In this document: positions 26,274 through 36,100 of the stretch, piece by piece
Layout of the letters: each line of letters begins with the position of its first letter
How positions within the stretch are numbered: the stretch's first letter is position 1
NCBI GenBank assembly: GCA_021202015.1
Contig: JAJQDV010000024.1
Location: 1-62,908 of the forward strand
Reading direction: 5' to 3'
DNA length: 62,908 nt
Source of the DNA: Clostridiales bacterium
Lineage (GTDB): Bacteria > Bacillota > Clostridia > Lachnospirales > Lachnospiraceae
Notes under the pieces: generated by a model
Databases searched by the model: none
What the model saw: the letters and a program-made list of their open reading frames with translations, nothing else
Told to the model about the DNA's origin: nothing
Position numbers and translations under genes: made by a program

Positions 26274-27581
26274 ATGCTGAGAAGGAAAGTGACAGATGAT
26301 ATTAAAAAATGGATTGATTCGAAGGATAAAAAATGTCTTATCGTCCAGGGAGCCAGGCAAACCGGAAAAACATATATCATCGAACGGTTTGCAGAAGAGA
26401 ATTATGAGGAACTTATAGAAATCAATTTCAAGCAGATACCTTCTGCAATTGATATTTTTACCGGTGATCTGACTGTAGACAATATGATTATGGCTATGCG
26501 CTTTCGTTTTCCTGAAAAGAAAATCATTCCCGGGAAAACGATGATTTTTCTGGATGAAATTCAAGAGTGTCAGGAAGCAATCACATCACTTAAATTCTGG
26601 GCAATAGACAATCGATTCGATGTGATCGCATCAGGGTCTCTTCTGGGAATAGATTATAAACGTGCATCCTCTTATCCTGTCGGATATGTTGATTATCTGA
26701 GAATGTATGGGCTTGATTTTGAAGAATTCCTTTGGGGTATGGGAATCTCGGAAGACATGATAGGGAATCTTTGCAATTATCTTTATTCAAAGACAGTGAT
26801 ACCTGAGGCAATTAATTCACAGATGATGAATTATTACAGGCAGTATATTGCAACAGGCGGCATGCCGGAAGCAGTCCAAAAATATACAGATACAAAGGAT
26901 TTCAGGGAAGTTGACCGGATACAAAGGAGTCTCTTGCAGGGATATCAGTATGATATCGCGCATTATGCAACAGCTGAAGAAAAAGTAAAAGCTGAAAAAT
27001 GTTATCTCTCCCTTGCAAAACAGTTGTTGGATAAAGAAAATCATAAATTTCAATATAAAGAAGTTGAGCATGGCGGCAGGGCGCAAAAATACTTTTCAAG
27101 TATCGAGTGGCTGCTTCGTGCGGATATGGTACATGTATGCAAACGTGTGACAGATGTCAGGTTTGATCTGGCTGATTATGCAAGGGACGATTTTTTCAGA
27201 GCCTATACAACAGATTTGTCACTGCTGATGGCGATGAAAGACTTTTCGTTAAAACAGCATATTGTAGAAAATACGCTGGAAGGAAACTCAAAAGGAGGGA
27301 TATTTGAATGCGCAATAGCAGATGCTCTTTATAAAAAGGGCTATCCATTATATTTTTATAAAAATGATACATCGAAAAAAGAAATAGATGTTATGATCCA
27401 AAAAGATGGACAAGTGCTTCCTATTGAAGTTAAGAGCGGAAATACACGAGCAAATTCACTTAAATCACTTATGAAGAATCACAAAGATATTTGCTATGGA
27501 TATAAGTTTGTGGATGGCAACATAGGTGTGAGTGAAGATCGTATCATTACGCTGCCTCTGTATATAGCGGCATTTATTTAA
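26274..27581 (+). CDS. AAA-type ATPase with DUF4143 domain
   Basis: A 435-residue protein of the large 'ATP-binding, DUF4143' family. The P-loop is GARQTGKT near residue 29, Walker B is MIFLDEIQEC near residue 83, and the C-terminal DUF4143 region resembles restriction-endonuclease-like folds (IDVMIQKDGQVLPIEVKSG). Family members are scattered orphan genes, often thought to be mobile or defensive, without proven function. The sequence is clearly more AT-rich than its neighbours, which suggests recent transfer. Start at 26274 fits GAGGTG and the promoter; no partner gene is present. Confidence 0.85.
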   Translation: MLRRKVTDDIKKWIDSKDKKCLIVQGARQTGKTYIIERFAEENYEELIEINFKQIPSAIDIFTGDLTVDNMIMAMRFRFPEKKIIPGKTMIFLDEIQECQEAITSLKFWAIDNRFDVIASGSLLGIDYKRASSYPVGYVDYLRMYGLDFEEFLWGMGISEDMIGNLCNYLYSKTVIPEAINSQMMNYYRQYIATGGMPEAVQKYTDTKDFREVDRIQRSLLQGYQYDIAHYATAEEKVKAEKCYLSLAKQLLDKENHKFQYKEVEHGGRAQKYFSSIEWLLRADMVHVCKRVTDVRFDLADYARDDFFRAYTTDLSLLMAMKDFSLKQHIVENTLEGNSKGGIFECAIADALYKKGYPLYFYKNDTSKKEIDVMIQKDGQVLPIEVKSGNTRANSLKSLMKNHKDICYGYKFVDGNIGVSEDRIITLPLYIAAFI

Positions 27582-27602
27582 ACGACGTAATGGTGAGTTG
27601 CA

Positions 27603-29240
27603 CTAAATAATCTGATTATCCCGCTCCTTCAGCGCATAGGCGATATTGATCGCGTGGTCGGAACACCGCTCCAGGTCCGTGACGATATCGGAGAAGATAA
27701 CGCCGCTCATGGGATCGCACTCGGAGCGCATCAGCCGATCCACATGGTTGTCGATGAGGATCTTCTGCAGATCGTCCACGCGGGATTCCAGGTCCTCCAG
27801 ATGGTCGATCTGTATGTAACTTTCCGAACAGAAGATATCCAGCGAGAGGTTGACAGCCTCCATGGTCTTATCCGTCATTTCCCTTAATTCGGCCAGCGCC
27901 TCATCCGAGAGTACGGTTTTCTGGGCGTGCAGATGTTCGGAGTATTCTATGATGTTCGTGGCGTGGTCGGAGAGCCGCTCGATGTCCGTGGTGGCGATCG
28001 TCATCATGGACATACGCCGCATATGATTTTTCGAGAGATCGAACCGGCGCAGCGCGACCATCCGGTCAGAGATGGCCTGGTTTAAAATCTCTACCGTCTC
28101 CTCACGCTCCCGCACAAGTGCGGCTGTTTCGGCCGTATAATCAAAGAAGCAGTCGATTGCGTCCTGCAGATTTGCCGCAGCCATTCGCCCCATGCGCGTG
28201 ATTTCCAGCTGCGCCTGGTGCAGCACGACGATGGTAGGGATCTTGGTGGTCTCTGTCATATAGACCAGGGAACGCGCTTCCTCGGCGCGGGTCTCCTCCG
28301 GTTTCACCGGAATGATCCTGTAAGTCAGCGCGATGATCTGCTTCGTGAAGAAGATCTCGATGACCACGGCGATGATGGCGAAGATGGTATGCGTGTTCGC
28401 GATCTGCCGGCCGATGTCGTTCGGCGACAGCGACTGGATCCATGTCAGGATGGCCGGGAACACGTTTATAAGTACGATAATAATGCCCGCGCGGATCAGG
28501 TTGAACAGCAGGTTCAGGATCGCGGAGCGCTTGCCGTTCCGGTTGGCGGTCAGGCTGGCCAGCAGGTTCGGCGTGACGCTGCCGATGGCGGCGCCGATCA
28601 CGAGATAAACGGCCATGTTATAGCTTAAAAGCCCCTGAATGGCAAATGCCTGAAAGATAACAGTCGCGGAGGACGAGCTCTGCAGCAGCGCGGTGAAGGC
28701 GACGCCGAACAAAAGCGCGAGCGCGGGATTGCTCAGAGCCGTGAGGAAGTCAACAAACGCCGGACTCTCGGAGAGCGGCGCGATGGCCTCCTTCATGATG
28801 GCAATACCCTGGAACAGCATACCGAAGCCCATGATGATGGAGCCGATGTGCTTGCGGATCCGCTTTTTCATAAACAGATACATCGCCGCGCCGACAAACA
28901 GCAGCAGGGGCGTGACCGCGCTGATGTTGAACGCGGTGATCTGCGCGGTGATCGTGGTGCCGATGTTCGCGCCCATGATCACGCCGATCGCCTGGGACAG
29001 GCTCATCATACCGGAGTTTACAAAACCGATGACCATGACGTCCGTAGCGGAAGAGCTCTGGATCAGCATGGTCATGCCGAGACCGACGAAGATGGCAATG
29101 AATTTATTCTTTGTGGCGTGCTCCAGGATGGTCTGGAGATTGTCGCCGCAGGCATTCCGCAGTCCCGTGGACATGATGGTCATGCCGAATAAAAACAGTC
29201 CGACGCCTCCAAGTAATGCAAACAGGTCTATGATAGACAT
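27603..29240 (-). CDS. Na/phosphate symporter with PhoU-like domain
   Basis: A 545-residue protein. The first 310 residues hold two inverted Na/Pi-cotransporter repeats with the signature QSSSATDVM near residue 61 and LLQSSSSATVIF near residue 184, and about nine membrane segments. The C-terminal 190 residues are helical and PhoU-like (TDIERLSDHATNIIEYSEHL, ERCSDHAINIAY), probably regulating transport. Likely imports phosphate with sodium. I chose the ATG at 29240 with GGAGG upstream; the longer frame adds an unrelated 38 residues. It is alone on the minus strand, convergent with the ATPase gene, from which it is separated by 21 bases. Confidence 0.9.
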   Translation of the reverse strand: MSIIDLFALLGGVGLFLFGMTIMSTGLRNACGDNLQTILEHATKNKFIAIFVGLGMTMLIQSSSATDVMVIGFVNSGMMSLSQAIGVIMGANIGTTITAQITAFNISAVTPLLLFVGAAMYLFMKKRIRKHIGSIIMGFGMLFQGIAIMKEAIAPLSESPAFVDFLTALSNPALALLFGVAFTALLQSSSSATVIFQAFAIQGLLSYNMAVYLVIGAAIGSVTPNLLASLTANRNGKRSAILNLLFNLIRAGIIIVLINVFPAILTWIQSLSPNDIGRQIANTHTIFAIIAVVIEIFFTKQIIALTYRIIPVKPEETRAEEARSLVYMTETTKIPTIVVLHQAQLEITRMGRMAAANLQDAIDCFFDYTAETAALVREREETVEILNQAISDRMVALRRFDLSKNHMRRMSMMTIATTDIERLSDHATNIIEYSEHLHAQKTVLSDEALAELREMTDKTMEAVNLSLDIFCSESYIQIDHLEDLESRVDDLQKILIDNHVDRLMRSECDPMSGVIFSDIVTDLERCSDHAINIAYALKERDNQII

Positions 29241-29491
29241 GGATGGTTCCTCCGTATGTATCTGATGTACTTTCGGGATTTCTGCACGTCCGTGCGTCTC
29301 CGCCGGAGATTTCTGTATCGTGCGCGGACCGATATCCCGAAAGAAAACGCACACTTCCGCTATTTTAACAGGATTTTACCTGTTTGTCTTGCGTTTTATG
29401 AAAAAACAGTAAAATTTAGGAAAAATGCATGTAAAAACGACTCAAAGCGAAAGAAGTGCTGTTTTTTTATACAAAATCACGTTGAGAGCCA

Positions 29492-29520
29492 TTGCAAAAG
29501 AAAATGAAAAGTGCTAAAAT
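29492..29520 (+). promoter_or_regulatory. Promoter of thl
   Basis: TTGCAA (29492-29497), 17 bases, TAAAAT (29515-29520). The 351-base gap between the divergent symporter and thl is AT-rich and shows no other clear element. AAAGGAGAG precedes the thl ATG. Confidence 0.6.
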
Positions 29521-29591
29521 GACTTCATCTGGGGTGTTCTGAATCCGGAATACCGCAAATAATATTTCTAAAAGTCAAAAGGAGAGAAAAA

Positions 29592-30779
29592 ATGGCAAAG
29601 AAAGTTGTAATCGCAGGCGCCTGCCGTACAGCAATCGGCAAAATGGGCGGACAGTTCGGCAACACACCGGCTGTTGAGTTGGGTTCGATCGTGATCAAAG
29701 AGGCGCTGAACAGAGCCGGAGTGAAGCCGGAGCAGGTGGACGAGGTCATGATGGGCTGCGTTATCCAGGCTTCCCTGGGACAGAACGTTGCGCGTCAGGC
29801 ATCCATCAAGGCGGGTATCCCGAATGAGGTTCCGGCGTTTACGCTGAACGTGGTATGCGGTTCCGGTCTGAAGTGCGTGAACGAGGCGGCGAACATGATC
29901 ATGGCCGGACAGGCTGACATCGTGGTTGCGGGCGGTATGGAGAATATGTCCATGGCTCCCTACGCGCTGAAGAAGGCCCGTTTCGGTTACAGGATGAACA
30001 ACTCCACGATCATCGACACGATGGTGAACGATGCGCTGTGGGATGCTTTCAACAATTATCACATGATGATCACGGCTGAGAATATCTGCGATCAGTGGGG
30101 ACTGACCCGTGAGGAGCTGGATGCTTTCTCCGCGGCTTCCCAGCAGAAGGCCGTAGCGGCTCAGGAGAACGGCGCGTTTGACGATGAGATCGTTCCGGTT
30201 CCGGTAAAGGTTAAGAAAGAGACCGTTATGATCACGAAGGATGAGGGCCCGCGTCCGGGTACCACCGTTGAGACTCTTGCGAAGCTGAAATGCTGCTCCG
30301 GCAAAGAGGGCGGTATGGTTACGGCCGGCAACGCTTCCGGTATCAACGACGGCGCTGCCGCAGTGATTGTGATGAGCGAGGAGAAGGCGAAGGAGCTCGG
30401 TGTGAAGCCGATGGCTACGTTCGTATCCGGCGCGCTCGGCGGATGTGACCCGAAGATCATGGGTATCGGTCCGGTTCCGGCTACGAGGAAAGCGCTGAAG
30501 ATCGCCGGCCTTGAGATCAGCGACCTGGATCTGATCGAGGCGAACGAGGCATTTGCTGCACAGTCCGTAGCGGTTCAGAAGGAGCTCGGTTTCAGCTCTG
30601 ACATCCTGAATGTAAACGGCGGAGCTGTTGCGCTCGGACATCCGGTAGGAGCATCCGGCTGCCGTATCCTGGTTACTCTGCTGCACGCGATGCAGAAGAG
30701 AGACGTTACATACGGACTTGCCACTCTGTGTATCGGCGGCGGCATGGGCTGCGCGACGATTGTTAAGAAAGAGGCTTAA
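29592..30779 (+). CDS. thlA: Acetyl-CoA C-acetyltransferase (thiolase)
   Basis: Joins two acetyl-CoA to acetoacetyl-CoA, the first step of butyrate formation, or runs in reverse on acetoacetyl-CoA. In 395 residues the acyl-accepting Cys89 is in NVVCGSG, the catalytic histidine in [10 protein letters not shown] and the second cysteine in [10 protein letters not shown]. The codon choice is notably uniform, as in highly expressed genes. It has its own promoter and a hairpin after the stop, so it can be expressed apart from hbd. Acetoacetyl-CoA produced by the cluster at 35-39 kb would be a direct substrate. Confidence 0.95.
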   Translation: MAKKVVIAGACRTAIGKMGGQFGNTPAVELGSIVIKEALNRAGVKPEQVDEVMMGCVIQASLGQNVARQASIKAGIPNEVPAFTLNVVCGSGLKCVNEAANMIMAGQADIVVAGGMENMSMAPYALKKARFGYRMNNSTIIDTMVNDALWDAFNNYHMMITAENICDQWGLTREELDAFSAASQQKAVAAQENGAFDDEIVPVPVKVKKETVMITKDEGPRPGTTVETLAKLKCCSGKEGGMVTAGNASGINDGAAAVIVMSEEKAKELGVKPMATFVSGALGGCDPKIMGIGPVPATRKALKIAGLEISDLDLIEANEAFAAQSVAVQKELGFSSDILNVNGGAVALGHPVGASGCRILVTLLHAMQKRDVTYGLATLCIGGGMGCATIVKKEA

Positions 30780-30794
30780 TCTCTCTTTGAACTG

Positions 30795-30824
30795 AGAAAA
30801 AGCTCCGCATGGCGGAGCTTTTTC
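30795..30824 (+). terminator. Terminator after thl
   Basis: AAAAAGCTCCGC and GCGGAGCTTTTT pair around ATG; a symmetrical A/T-flanked stem that could work in both directions. Confidence 0.75.
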
Positions 30825-30831
30825 CGGACGT

Positions 30832-30859
30832 TTGATAGTTAAAATTATAACGATATAAA
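30832..30859 (+). promoter_or_regulatory. Promoter of the hbd-bcd-etfBA operon
   Basis: TTGATA (30832-30837), 16 bases, TATAAA (30854-30859), about 50 bases before hbd. Confidence 0.5.
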
Positions 30860-30909
30860 AATAACAAAGTTTTATTATCAGGTATTCTTTTTTGAAGGAG
30901 GACATTTTT

Positions 30910-31749
30910 ATGAAGGTTGGAGTGATCGGAGCCGGCACGATGGGGTCGGGTATTGCACAGGTGTTTGCCCAGACAGAGGGGTATGAGGTTTATCTGTGTG
31001 ACATTAATGACGAGCTGGCGGCAAACGGCAAAAAGAAGATCGCGAAGGGCTTTGAGAAACGCATCGCGAAAGGCAAGATGGAGCAGGCGGCTGCTGATGC
31101 CGTTCTGGCAAAAATCACGACGGGTACGAAGGACATCTGCACAGAGGCGGACCTGATCGTCGAGGCGGCGCTGGAAGTGATGGACGTAAAGAAACAGACA
31201 TTTAAGGAGCTTCAGGACATTGTCCCGGAGAGCTGTATTTTCGCATCCAATACCTCTTCTCTTTCCATCACGGAGATCGGCGCGGGGCTGGATCGCCCGG
31301 TGATCGGCATGCACTTCTTTAACCCGGCGCCGGTTATGAAGCTGATCGAGGTGATTCAGGGTGAGAACACGCCGGATGAGCTCCGTGATCAGATTGTTGA
31401 GATTTCAAAGGCGATCGGTAAGACGCCGGTTCAGGTGAATGAGGCCGCGGGCTTTGTCGTAAACCGTATCCTTGTTCCGATGATCAATGAAGGAATCTGT
31501 GTGTACGAGGCGGGCGTTGCCAGTGTGGAGGATATTGACGCGGCCATGAAGCTCGGCGCCAACCACCCGATGGGACCGCTTCAGCTCGGGGATTACATCG
31601 GCCTGGATATCTGTCTGGCGATCATGGAAGTGATCTATGCGGAGACCGGGGATACGAAGTACCGTCCGGCGCCGCTTCTTCGTAAGATGGTTCGTGCGGG
31701 CAAGCTTGGCTGCAAGACCGGGATCGGCTTCTATGATTACAGTAAGTAA
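30910..31749 (+). CDS. hbd: 3-hydroxybutyryl-CoA dehydrogenase
   Basis: Reduces acetoacetyl-CoA to 3-hydroxybutyryl-CoA. The 279-residue protein has the NAD motif GAGTMGSG (7-14), the catalytic [11 protein letters not shown] and the C-terminal LGDYIGLD domain. Start at 30910 is preceded by GAAGGAGGAC. It leads an operon with bcd, etfB and etfA, but no crotonase gene lies between thl and hbd or elsewhere in the window, so the dehydration step must be encoded elsewhere. Confidence 0.95.
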   Translation: MKVGVIGAGTMGSGIAQVFAQTEGYEVYLCDINDELAANGKKKIAKGFEKRIAKGKMEQAAADAVLAKITTGTKDICTEADLIVEAALEVMDVKKQTFKELQDIVPESCIFASNTSSLSITEIGAGLDRPVIGMHFFNPAPVMKLIEVIQGENTPDELRDQIVEISKAIGKTPVQVNEAAGFVVNRILVPMINEGICVYEAGVASVEDIDAAMKLGANHPMGPLQLGDYIGLDICLAIMEVIYAETGDTKYRPAPLLRKMVRAGKLGCKTGIGFYDYSK

Positions 31750-31774
31750 ACAATTTTAAATGGAGGAAATAAAA

Positions 31775-32941
31775 ATGGAATTCGGATTAAGTAAAAAACA
31801 TGAAATGGCCAGAAGCCTTTTCAAAGAATTCGCTGAGACTGAAGTAAAACCTCTTGCACAGGAAGTGGATGAGGAGGAAAGATTCCCGAGAGAGACGGTT
31901 GAAAAGATGGCAAAATACGGTTTCCTGGGAATTCCGGTTCCGAAGGAGTACGGCGGACAGGGCTGTGACATCCTGACCTATGCGATGTGCGTGGAGGAGT
32001 TATCGAAGGTCTGCGGTACGACAGGCGTGATCGTTTCCGCGCACACCTCGCTCTGCATTGACCCGATCCTTACCTATGGCACGCCGGAGCAGAAGGAAAA
32101 GTATGTTCCGGATCTGGCTTCCGGCAAAAAGCTCGGCGCTTTCGGTCTGACGGAGCCGGGCGCCGGTACGGACGCGCAGGGCCAGCAGACCAAGGCGGTC
32201 CTGGACGGCGACGAGTGGGTGATCAACGGTTCCAAGTGCTTTATCACGAATGGCAAGGAGGCGGACGTTTATATCGTGATCGCCGTGACCGGCAAGGTGG
32301 AGAAGCGCGGCAGAGTGCAGAAAGAGATCTCCGCGTTTATCGTAGAGAAGGGCACGCCCGGATTTACGTTCGGCGTAAAGGAAAAGAAGATGGGTATCCG
32401 CGGTTCATCCACCTATGAGCTGATCTTTACGGACTGCCGCATCCCGAAGGAGAACCTGCTCGGACAGAAGGGCAAGGGCTTCGGGATCGCGATGCATACG
32501 CTGGACGGCGGAAGGATCGGGATCGCCGCGCAGGCGCTCGGTCTGGCGGAGGGCGCCCTGGAAGCGACCATTTCCTATGTAAAAGAGAGAAAGCAGTTCG
32601 GCCGGAGTATTGCCCAGTTCCAGAACACGCAGTTTGTATTGGCTGATCTGGCTACAAAGGTTGAGGCGGCGCAGCTGATGGTATACAAGGCAGCTCTTAA
32701 GAAGGATGCATATCAGGCCGGTGCGAAGGTCTCCTATTCGGTTGAGGCCGCGCAGGCGAAGCTGATGGCGGCGGAGGTCGCCATGGAGGTTACGACGAAG
32801 TGTGTTCAGCTGCACGGCGGCTACGGTTATATCAGAGAGTACGATGTGGAGCGCATGATGCGCGATGCCAAGATCACGGAGATCTACGAGGGAACCAGCG
32901 AGGTTCAGCGTATGGTCATTTCCGGCAGTCTGTTGAAGTAG
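31775..32941 (+). CDS. bcd: Butyryl-CoA dehydrogenase
   Basis: FAD-dependent acyl-CoA dehydrogenase acting as crotonyl-CoA reductase. In 388 residues, GLTEPGAGTDA is the flavin loop, ARKQFG-type KERKQFGRSI marks the family, and the catalytic base is the glutamate of EIYEGTSE near the end. With EtfB and EtfA encoded directly downstream it probably forms the bifurcating complex that couples NADH oxidation to ferredoxin reduction. GGAGG sits before ATG 31775. Confidence 0.95.
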   Translation: MEFGLSKKHEMARSLFKEFAETEVKPLAQEVDEEERFPRETVEKMAKYGFLGIPVPKEYGGQGCDILTYAMCVEELSKVCGTTGVIVSAHTSLCIDPILTYGTPEQKEKYVPDLASGKKLGAFGLTEPGAGTDAQGQQTKAVLDGDEWVINGSKCFITNGKEADVYIVIAVTGKVEKRGRVQKEISAFIVEKGTPGFTFGVKEKKMGIRGSSTYELIFTDCRIPKENLLGQKGKGFGIAMHTLDGGRIGIAAQALGLAEGALEATISYVKERKQFGRSIAQFQNTQFVLADLATKVEAAQLMVYKAALKKDAYQAGAKVSYSVEAAQAKLMAAEVAMEVTTKCVQLHGGYGYIREYDVERMMRDAKITEIYEGTSEVQRMVISGSLLK

Positions 32942-32954
32942 GAGGAATAAATTC

Positions 32955-33749
32955 ATGAAAGTTATTGTTTGTATAAAACAGGTACCTGATACGGCGGGCG
33001 GCGTTCAGTTTAACCCGGACGGAACCCTGAACAGAGCGGCGATGCTGACGATTATGAACCCGGATGATAAGGCCGGCGTGGAGGCGGCTCTGAGATTAAA
33101 GGATCAGTACGGCGCGGAGGTGACCGTTGTGACCATGGGTCTTCCGAAGGCTGCGGACGTACTCCGCGAGGCCATGGCCATGGGCGCGGACAAGGGCGTT
33201 CTGATCACGGACCGTGTGCTTGGCGGCGCCGATACATGGGCGACCTCTTCCACGATCGCTGCCGGCATCCGCAAACTGGACTATGATCTGATCATCACGG
33301 GACGTCAGGCGATCGACGGCGACACCGCGCAGGTTGGTCCGCAGATTTCCGAACATCTGGATATCCCGGTGATCTCCTATGCGCAGAATATCGAGGTTGA
33401 CGTCGAAGACAATACCGTGACCGTGCAGCGCCAGTATGACGACAGATATCACATTGTAAAGGCTCAGATGCCTTGCCTGATCACCTGCCTTTCCGAACTG
33501 AATGAGCCCAGATATATGACGCCGGGCGGCATTTTTGATGCCTGCGAGGCTGAGATTACCACATGGGGCCGGGCGGATCTGGTTGGGCTGGACGATTCCA
33601 ATATCGGCCTTTCCGGTTCTCCGACGAAGATTGCGAAAGCATCCGATAAGGTTCGCAAGGGCGCCGGAGAAAAAGTAAACCTCGACACAGAAGAGTCTGT
33701 CGCCTACCTGATCGGCAAGATGACAGAGAAGCATGTGTGCGGTCTTTAA
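32955..33749 (+). CDS. etfB: Electron transfer flavoprotein, beta subunit
   Basis: A 264-residue EtfB that binds AMP or, in bifurcating complexes, a second FAD. MKVIVCIKQVPDTAG at the N-terminus and VGPQISEHLDIPVISYAQ near residue 125 are family marks. It starts 13 bases after bcd with AGGAGGAA. Acts with EtfA and Bcd in butyryl-CoA formation. Confidence 0.95.
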   Translation: MKVIVCIKQVPDTAGGVQFNPDGTLNRAAMLTIMNPDDKAGVEAALRLKDQYGAEVTVVTMGLPKAADVLREAMAMGADKGVLITDRVLGGADTWATSSTIAAGIRKLDYDLIITGRQAIDGDTAQVGPQISEHLDIPVISYAQNIEVDVEDNTVTVQRQYDDRYHIVKAQMPCLITCLSELNEPRYMTPGGIFDACEAEITTWGRADLVGLDDSNIGLSGSPTKIAKASDKVRKGAGEKVNLDTEESVAYLIGKMTEKHVCGL

Positions 33750-33767
33750 AGAAAGGAGAGATGAACA

Positions 33768-34829
33768 ATGGCAGCAATGGAACAATCCATCATCGAGCAG
33801 TACAAAGACGTATATGTATTCGCTCAGCAGGTAGATAATGAAATCAGCCCGATCGCGTTTGAGCTTCTCGGCAAGGCAAAGGATCTTGCGAATGATCTGG
33901 GTCAGAAAGTGGCGGCAGTCCTGATCGGATATAATGTAAAAGATCTTGCGGATCAGCTGGCTGTTTACGGCGCGGACAAGGTCATCGTCGTGGACGATAA
34001 GGAACTGGAGGTATATCGTACAGAGCCGTATACACATGCGCTGGCATCCGTGATCAATGAATTCAAGCCGGAGATCATGCTGGTAGGTGCTACCGCGATC
34101 GGCCGTGATCTCGGCCCCCGTGTATCCGCACGTGTAAAGACCGGCCTGACCGCCGACTGCACGTCCCTGGATATCGGCGATTTTCCGCTGGCCCCCATGC
34201 CGGGCAAGGAGCAGAAGCATAACCAGCTGCTCATGACCCGCCCCGCTTTCGGCGGCAACACGATCGCGACGATCGCCTGCCCGGACAACCGTCCGCAGAT
34301 GGCGACCGTGCGCCCGGGCGTGATGCAGAAGAATGAGCCTGTCGCGGACGCGAAGGCGGAAGTGGTTGAGTTCAATCCGGGATTCACACCGGACAGCAAA
34401 TACGTGGAAATTCTGGATATCATAAAGAATGTGGCCGATGTAGTCGATATTCAGGACGCGAAGATCCTGGTGTCCGGCGGCCGCGGCGTCGGTTCTCCGG
34501 AGAACTTTAAGATCCTCGAGGATCTGGCGGCGGCAGTCGGCGGTACGGTGTCCTGTTCCCGCGCGGTTGTTGACAGCGGCTGGAAGCCGAAAGACCTTCA
34601 GGTGGGACAGACCGGCAAGACGGTTCGCCCGAACGTTTACTTCGCGATCGGAATCTCCGGCGCGATCCAGCATGTGGCCGGCATGGAAGAGGCCGATATC
34701 ATCATCGCGATCAATAAGGATGAGGACGCCCCGATCTTTGACGTGGCCGATTACGGCATCGTCGGCGACCTGAACAAGGTCGTACCTCTTCTGACGGAGG
34801 AGATTCAGAAGGCGATCGCGAATAAATAA
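33768..34829 (+). CDS. etfA: Electron transfer flavoprotein, alpha subunit
   Basis: A 353-residue EtfA. The C-terminal FAD domain has VSGGRGVG near residue 230, then QVGQTGKTVRPNVYFAIGIS and GAIQHVAGM, which hold the flavin. AAAGGAGAG precedes the ATG; 18 bases from etfB. Last gene of the butyryl-CoA operon, ending at a strong terminator. Confidence 0.95.
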   Translation: MAAMEQSIIEQYKDVYVFAQQVDNEISPIAFELLGKAKDLANDLGQKVAAVLIGYNVKDLADQLAVYGADKVIVVDDKELEVYRTEPYTHALASVINEFKPEIMLVGATAIGRDLGPRVSARVKTGLTADCTSLDIGDFPLAPMPGKEQKHNQLLMTRPAFGGNTIATIACPDNRPQMATVRPGVMQKNEPVADAKAEVVEFNPGFTPDSKYVEILDIIKNVADVVDIQDAKILVSGGRGVGSPENFKILEDLAAAVGGTVSCSRAVVDSGWKPKDLQVGQTGKTVRPNVYFAIGISGAIQHVAGMEEADIIIAINKDEDAPIFDVADYGIVGDLNKVVPLLTEEIQKAIANK

Positions 34830-34859
34830 ACCGACTTTATGACTTTGGAAATATGAGGG

Positions 34860-34898
34860 AACCCCCCGCGTGCTGAATCTGCGCGGGGGTTTCTTTTG
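34860..34898 (+). terminator. Terminator of the butyryl-CoA operon
   Basis: AACCCCCCGCG and CGCGGGGGTTT pair across a short loop, followed by CTTTTGTTT. Confidence 0.85.
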
Positions 34899-34968
34899 TT
34901 TCATAGGCTATACACCCATCCGAAACTGGAATCAATCACTTTACACGAAAAAACATTAATTAAAAAAG

Positions 34969-35014
34969 CTTGTCGAATATGGACAAGAGACGGAGATGGT
35001 AACCCATAGGTAAC
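34969..35014 (+). promoter_or_regulatory. Operator candidates upstream of the SDR operon
   Basis: CTTGTC (34969-34974) and GACAAG (34982-34987) form an inverted repeat with a seven-base spacer. GGTAAC occurs at 34998-35003 and 35009-35014, one helical turn apart, just upstream of the promoter. The GntR protein encoded at the end of the operon is the natural candidate to bind one of these; that is inference. Confidence 0.45.
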
Positions 35015-35035
35015 TAAATAACATATTTGTATGTA

Positions 35036-35064
35036 TTGCATAAAAAACAGGGATGATTTATACT
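35036..35064 (+). promoter_or_regulatory. Promoter of the candidate phloroglucinol operon
   Basis: TTGCAT (35036-35041), 17 bases, TATACT (35059-35064). The leader from there to the start codon at 35196 is about 130 bases, AT-rich, with no obvious riboswitch. Confidence 0.6.
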
Positions 35065-35195
35065 AAACATAATGATTTTTAACAAAGGTTTTAAGGCGGG
35101 ATAGCGGGTATTTATTTGTATTTACTATTGATTTCAGTCGCTGCCCGGCGATTATGAAATAAATTTTTATATAATTAAAGGAGGATTTTAGGGAA

Positions 35196-35987
35196 ATGGT
35201 AAACGTAAAAAAAGAATTCGTGGAGAATATGTACTCCGTGGAAGGTAAAGTTGTTCTGGTTACAGGCGCATCCGGATCTCTCGGCCGGACGCTTGCGAAA
35301 GCATATGGTTACCTCGGCGCGAAGGTTATGATGACCGCTCGTAATGAGAAAAAGCTGCAGGCTCTTGAGGATGAGTTCAAGGCGGAAGGGATTGAGTGCG
35401 CATATTGTGTGGCGGATCCTTCCAAAGAGGATGATGTGCATGCTCTGATCGATGCTACCGTTAAGAAATACGGCGAGATCAATGTCCTTACCGTATGCCA
35501 CGGCTATAACAAGACCCAGAGCGTTCTGACACAGTCCGTAGAGGAGTGGCAGTATGTTATGGATGCGGACTGCAAGTCGGTTTACATCGTTATGAAGTTC
35601 GTCGGCCATCAGATGGTTGACCAGGGCAAGGGCGGCAAGATGGTTATCGTTACCTCCCAGCGTGCACAGCGCGGCCTGGTGAATTATTCCGCATACTGTA
35701 CTTCCAAGGGCGGCGCAGAGCAGATGGCAGCCTGCATCGCATGCGATCTGGCTGAGTACAATATCCAGGTCAACACCATGTGCCCGACTGTATTCCGCAG
35801 CGAGCTGACGGAGTGGATGTTTGACAAGAATTCCGAGGTTTATAAAGGCTTCCTGAAGCGTGAGCCGATCGGACGTCTGGCTGAGCCGGAAGATTTTGTT
35901 GGGTATGCAATCTTCCTTTCTTCCGCGGCTTCCGACTTTATCACGGCTTCTCATGCTGACTGCAGCGGCGGTTATCTGACCTGCTAA
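35196..35987 (+). CDS. SDR-family oxidoreductase, candidate phloroglucinol reductase
   Basis: A 263-residue short-chain dehydrogenase. TGASGSLG (23-30) binds the cofactor; the catalytic triad is Ser154, Tyr167 and Lys171 (YCTSK). TARNEKK (47-53), with Arg49 after the second strand, favours NADPH. The NNAG motif is replaced by CHGY. On its own the substrate would be open. With a ring-hydrolase-like cyclase, a hydroxyacyl dehydrogenase and a beta-keto acid lyase downstream, it fits the NADPH-dependent phloroglucinol reductase that yields dihydrophloroglucinol in anaerobes. GGAGG lies a little far (13 bases) from the ATG. The dense, uniform codon use suggests strong expression. Confidence 0.7.
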   Translation: MVNVKKEFVENMYSVEGKVVLVTGASGSLGRTLAKAYGYLGAKVMMTARNEKKLQALEDEFKAEGIECAYCVADPSKEDDVHALIDATVKKYGEINVLTVCHGYNKTQSVLTQSVEEWQYVMDADCKSVYIVMKFVGHQMVDQGKGGKMVIVTSQRAQRGLVNYSAYCTSKGGAEQMAACIACDLAEYNIQVNTMCPTVFRSELTEWMFDKNSEVYKGFLKREPIGRLAEPEDFVGYAIFLSSAASDFITASHADCSGGYLTC

Positions 35988-36100
35988 TCCGGGTTTTCAG
36001 ACGGCTGTTCGGGTATGTCTCCGGCGGAGATCCCGGGACGCTGAGCGGCTGTATATTCAGATTCTGAATTTATGAGATGCTTTTCAGGAGGAATAATGAA

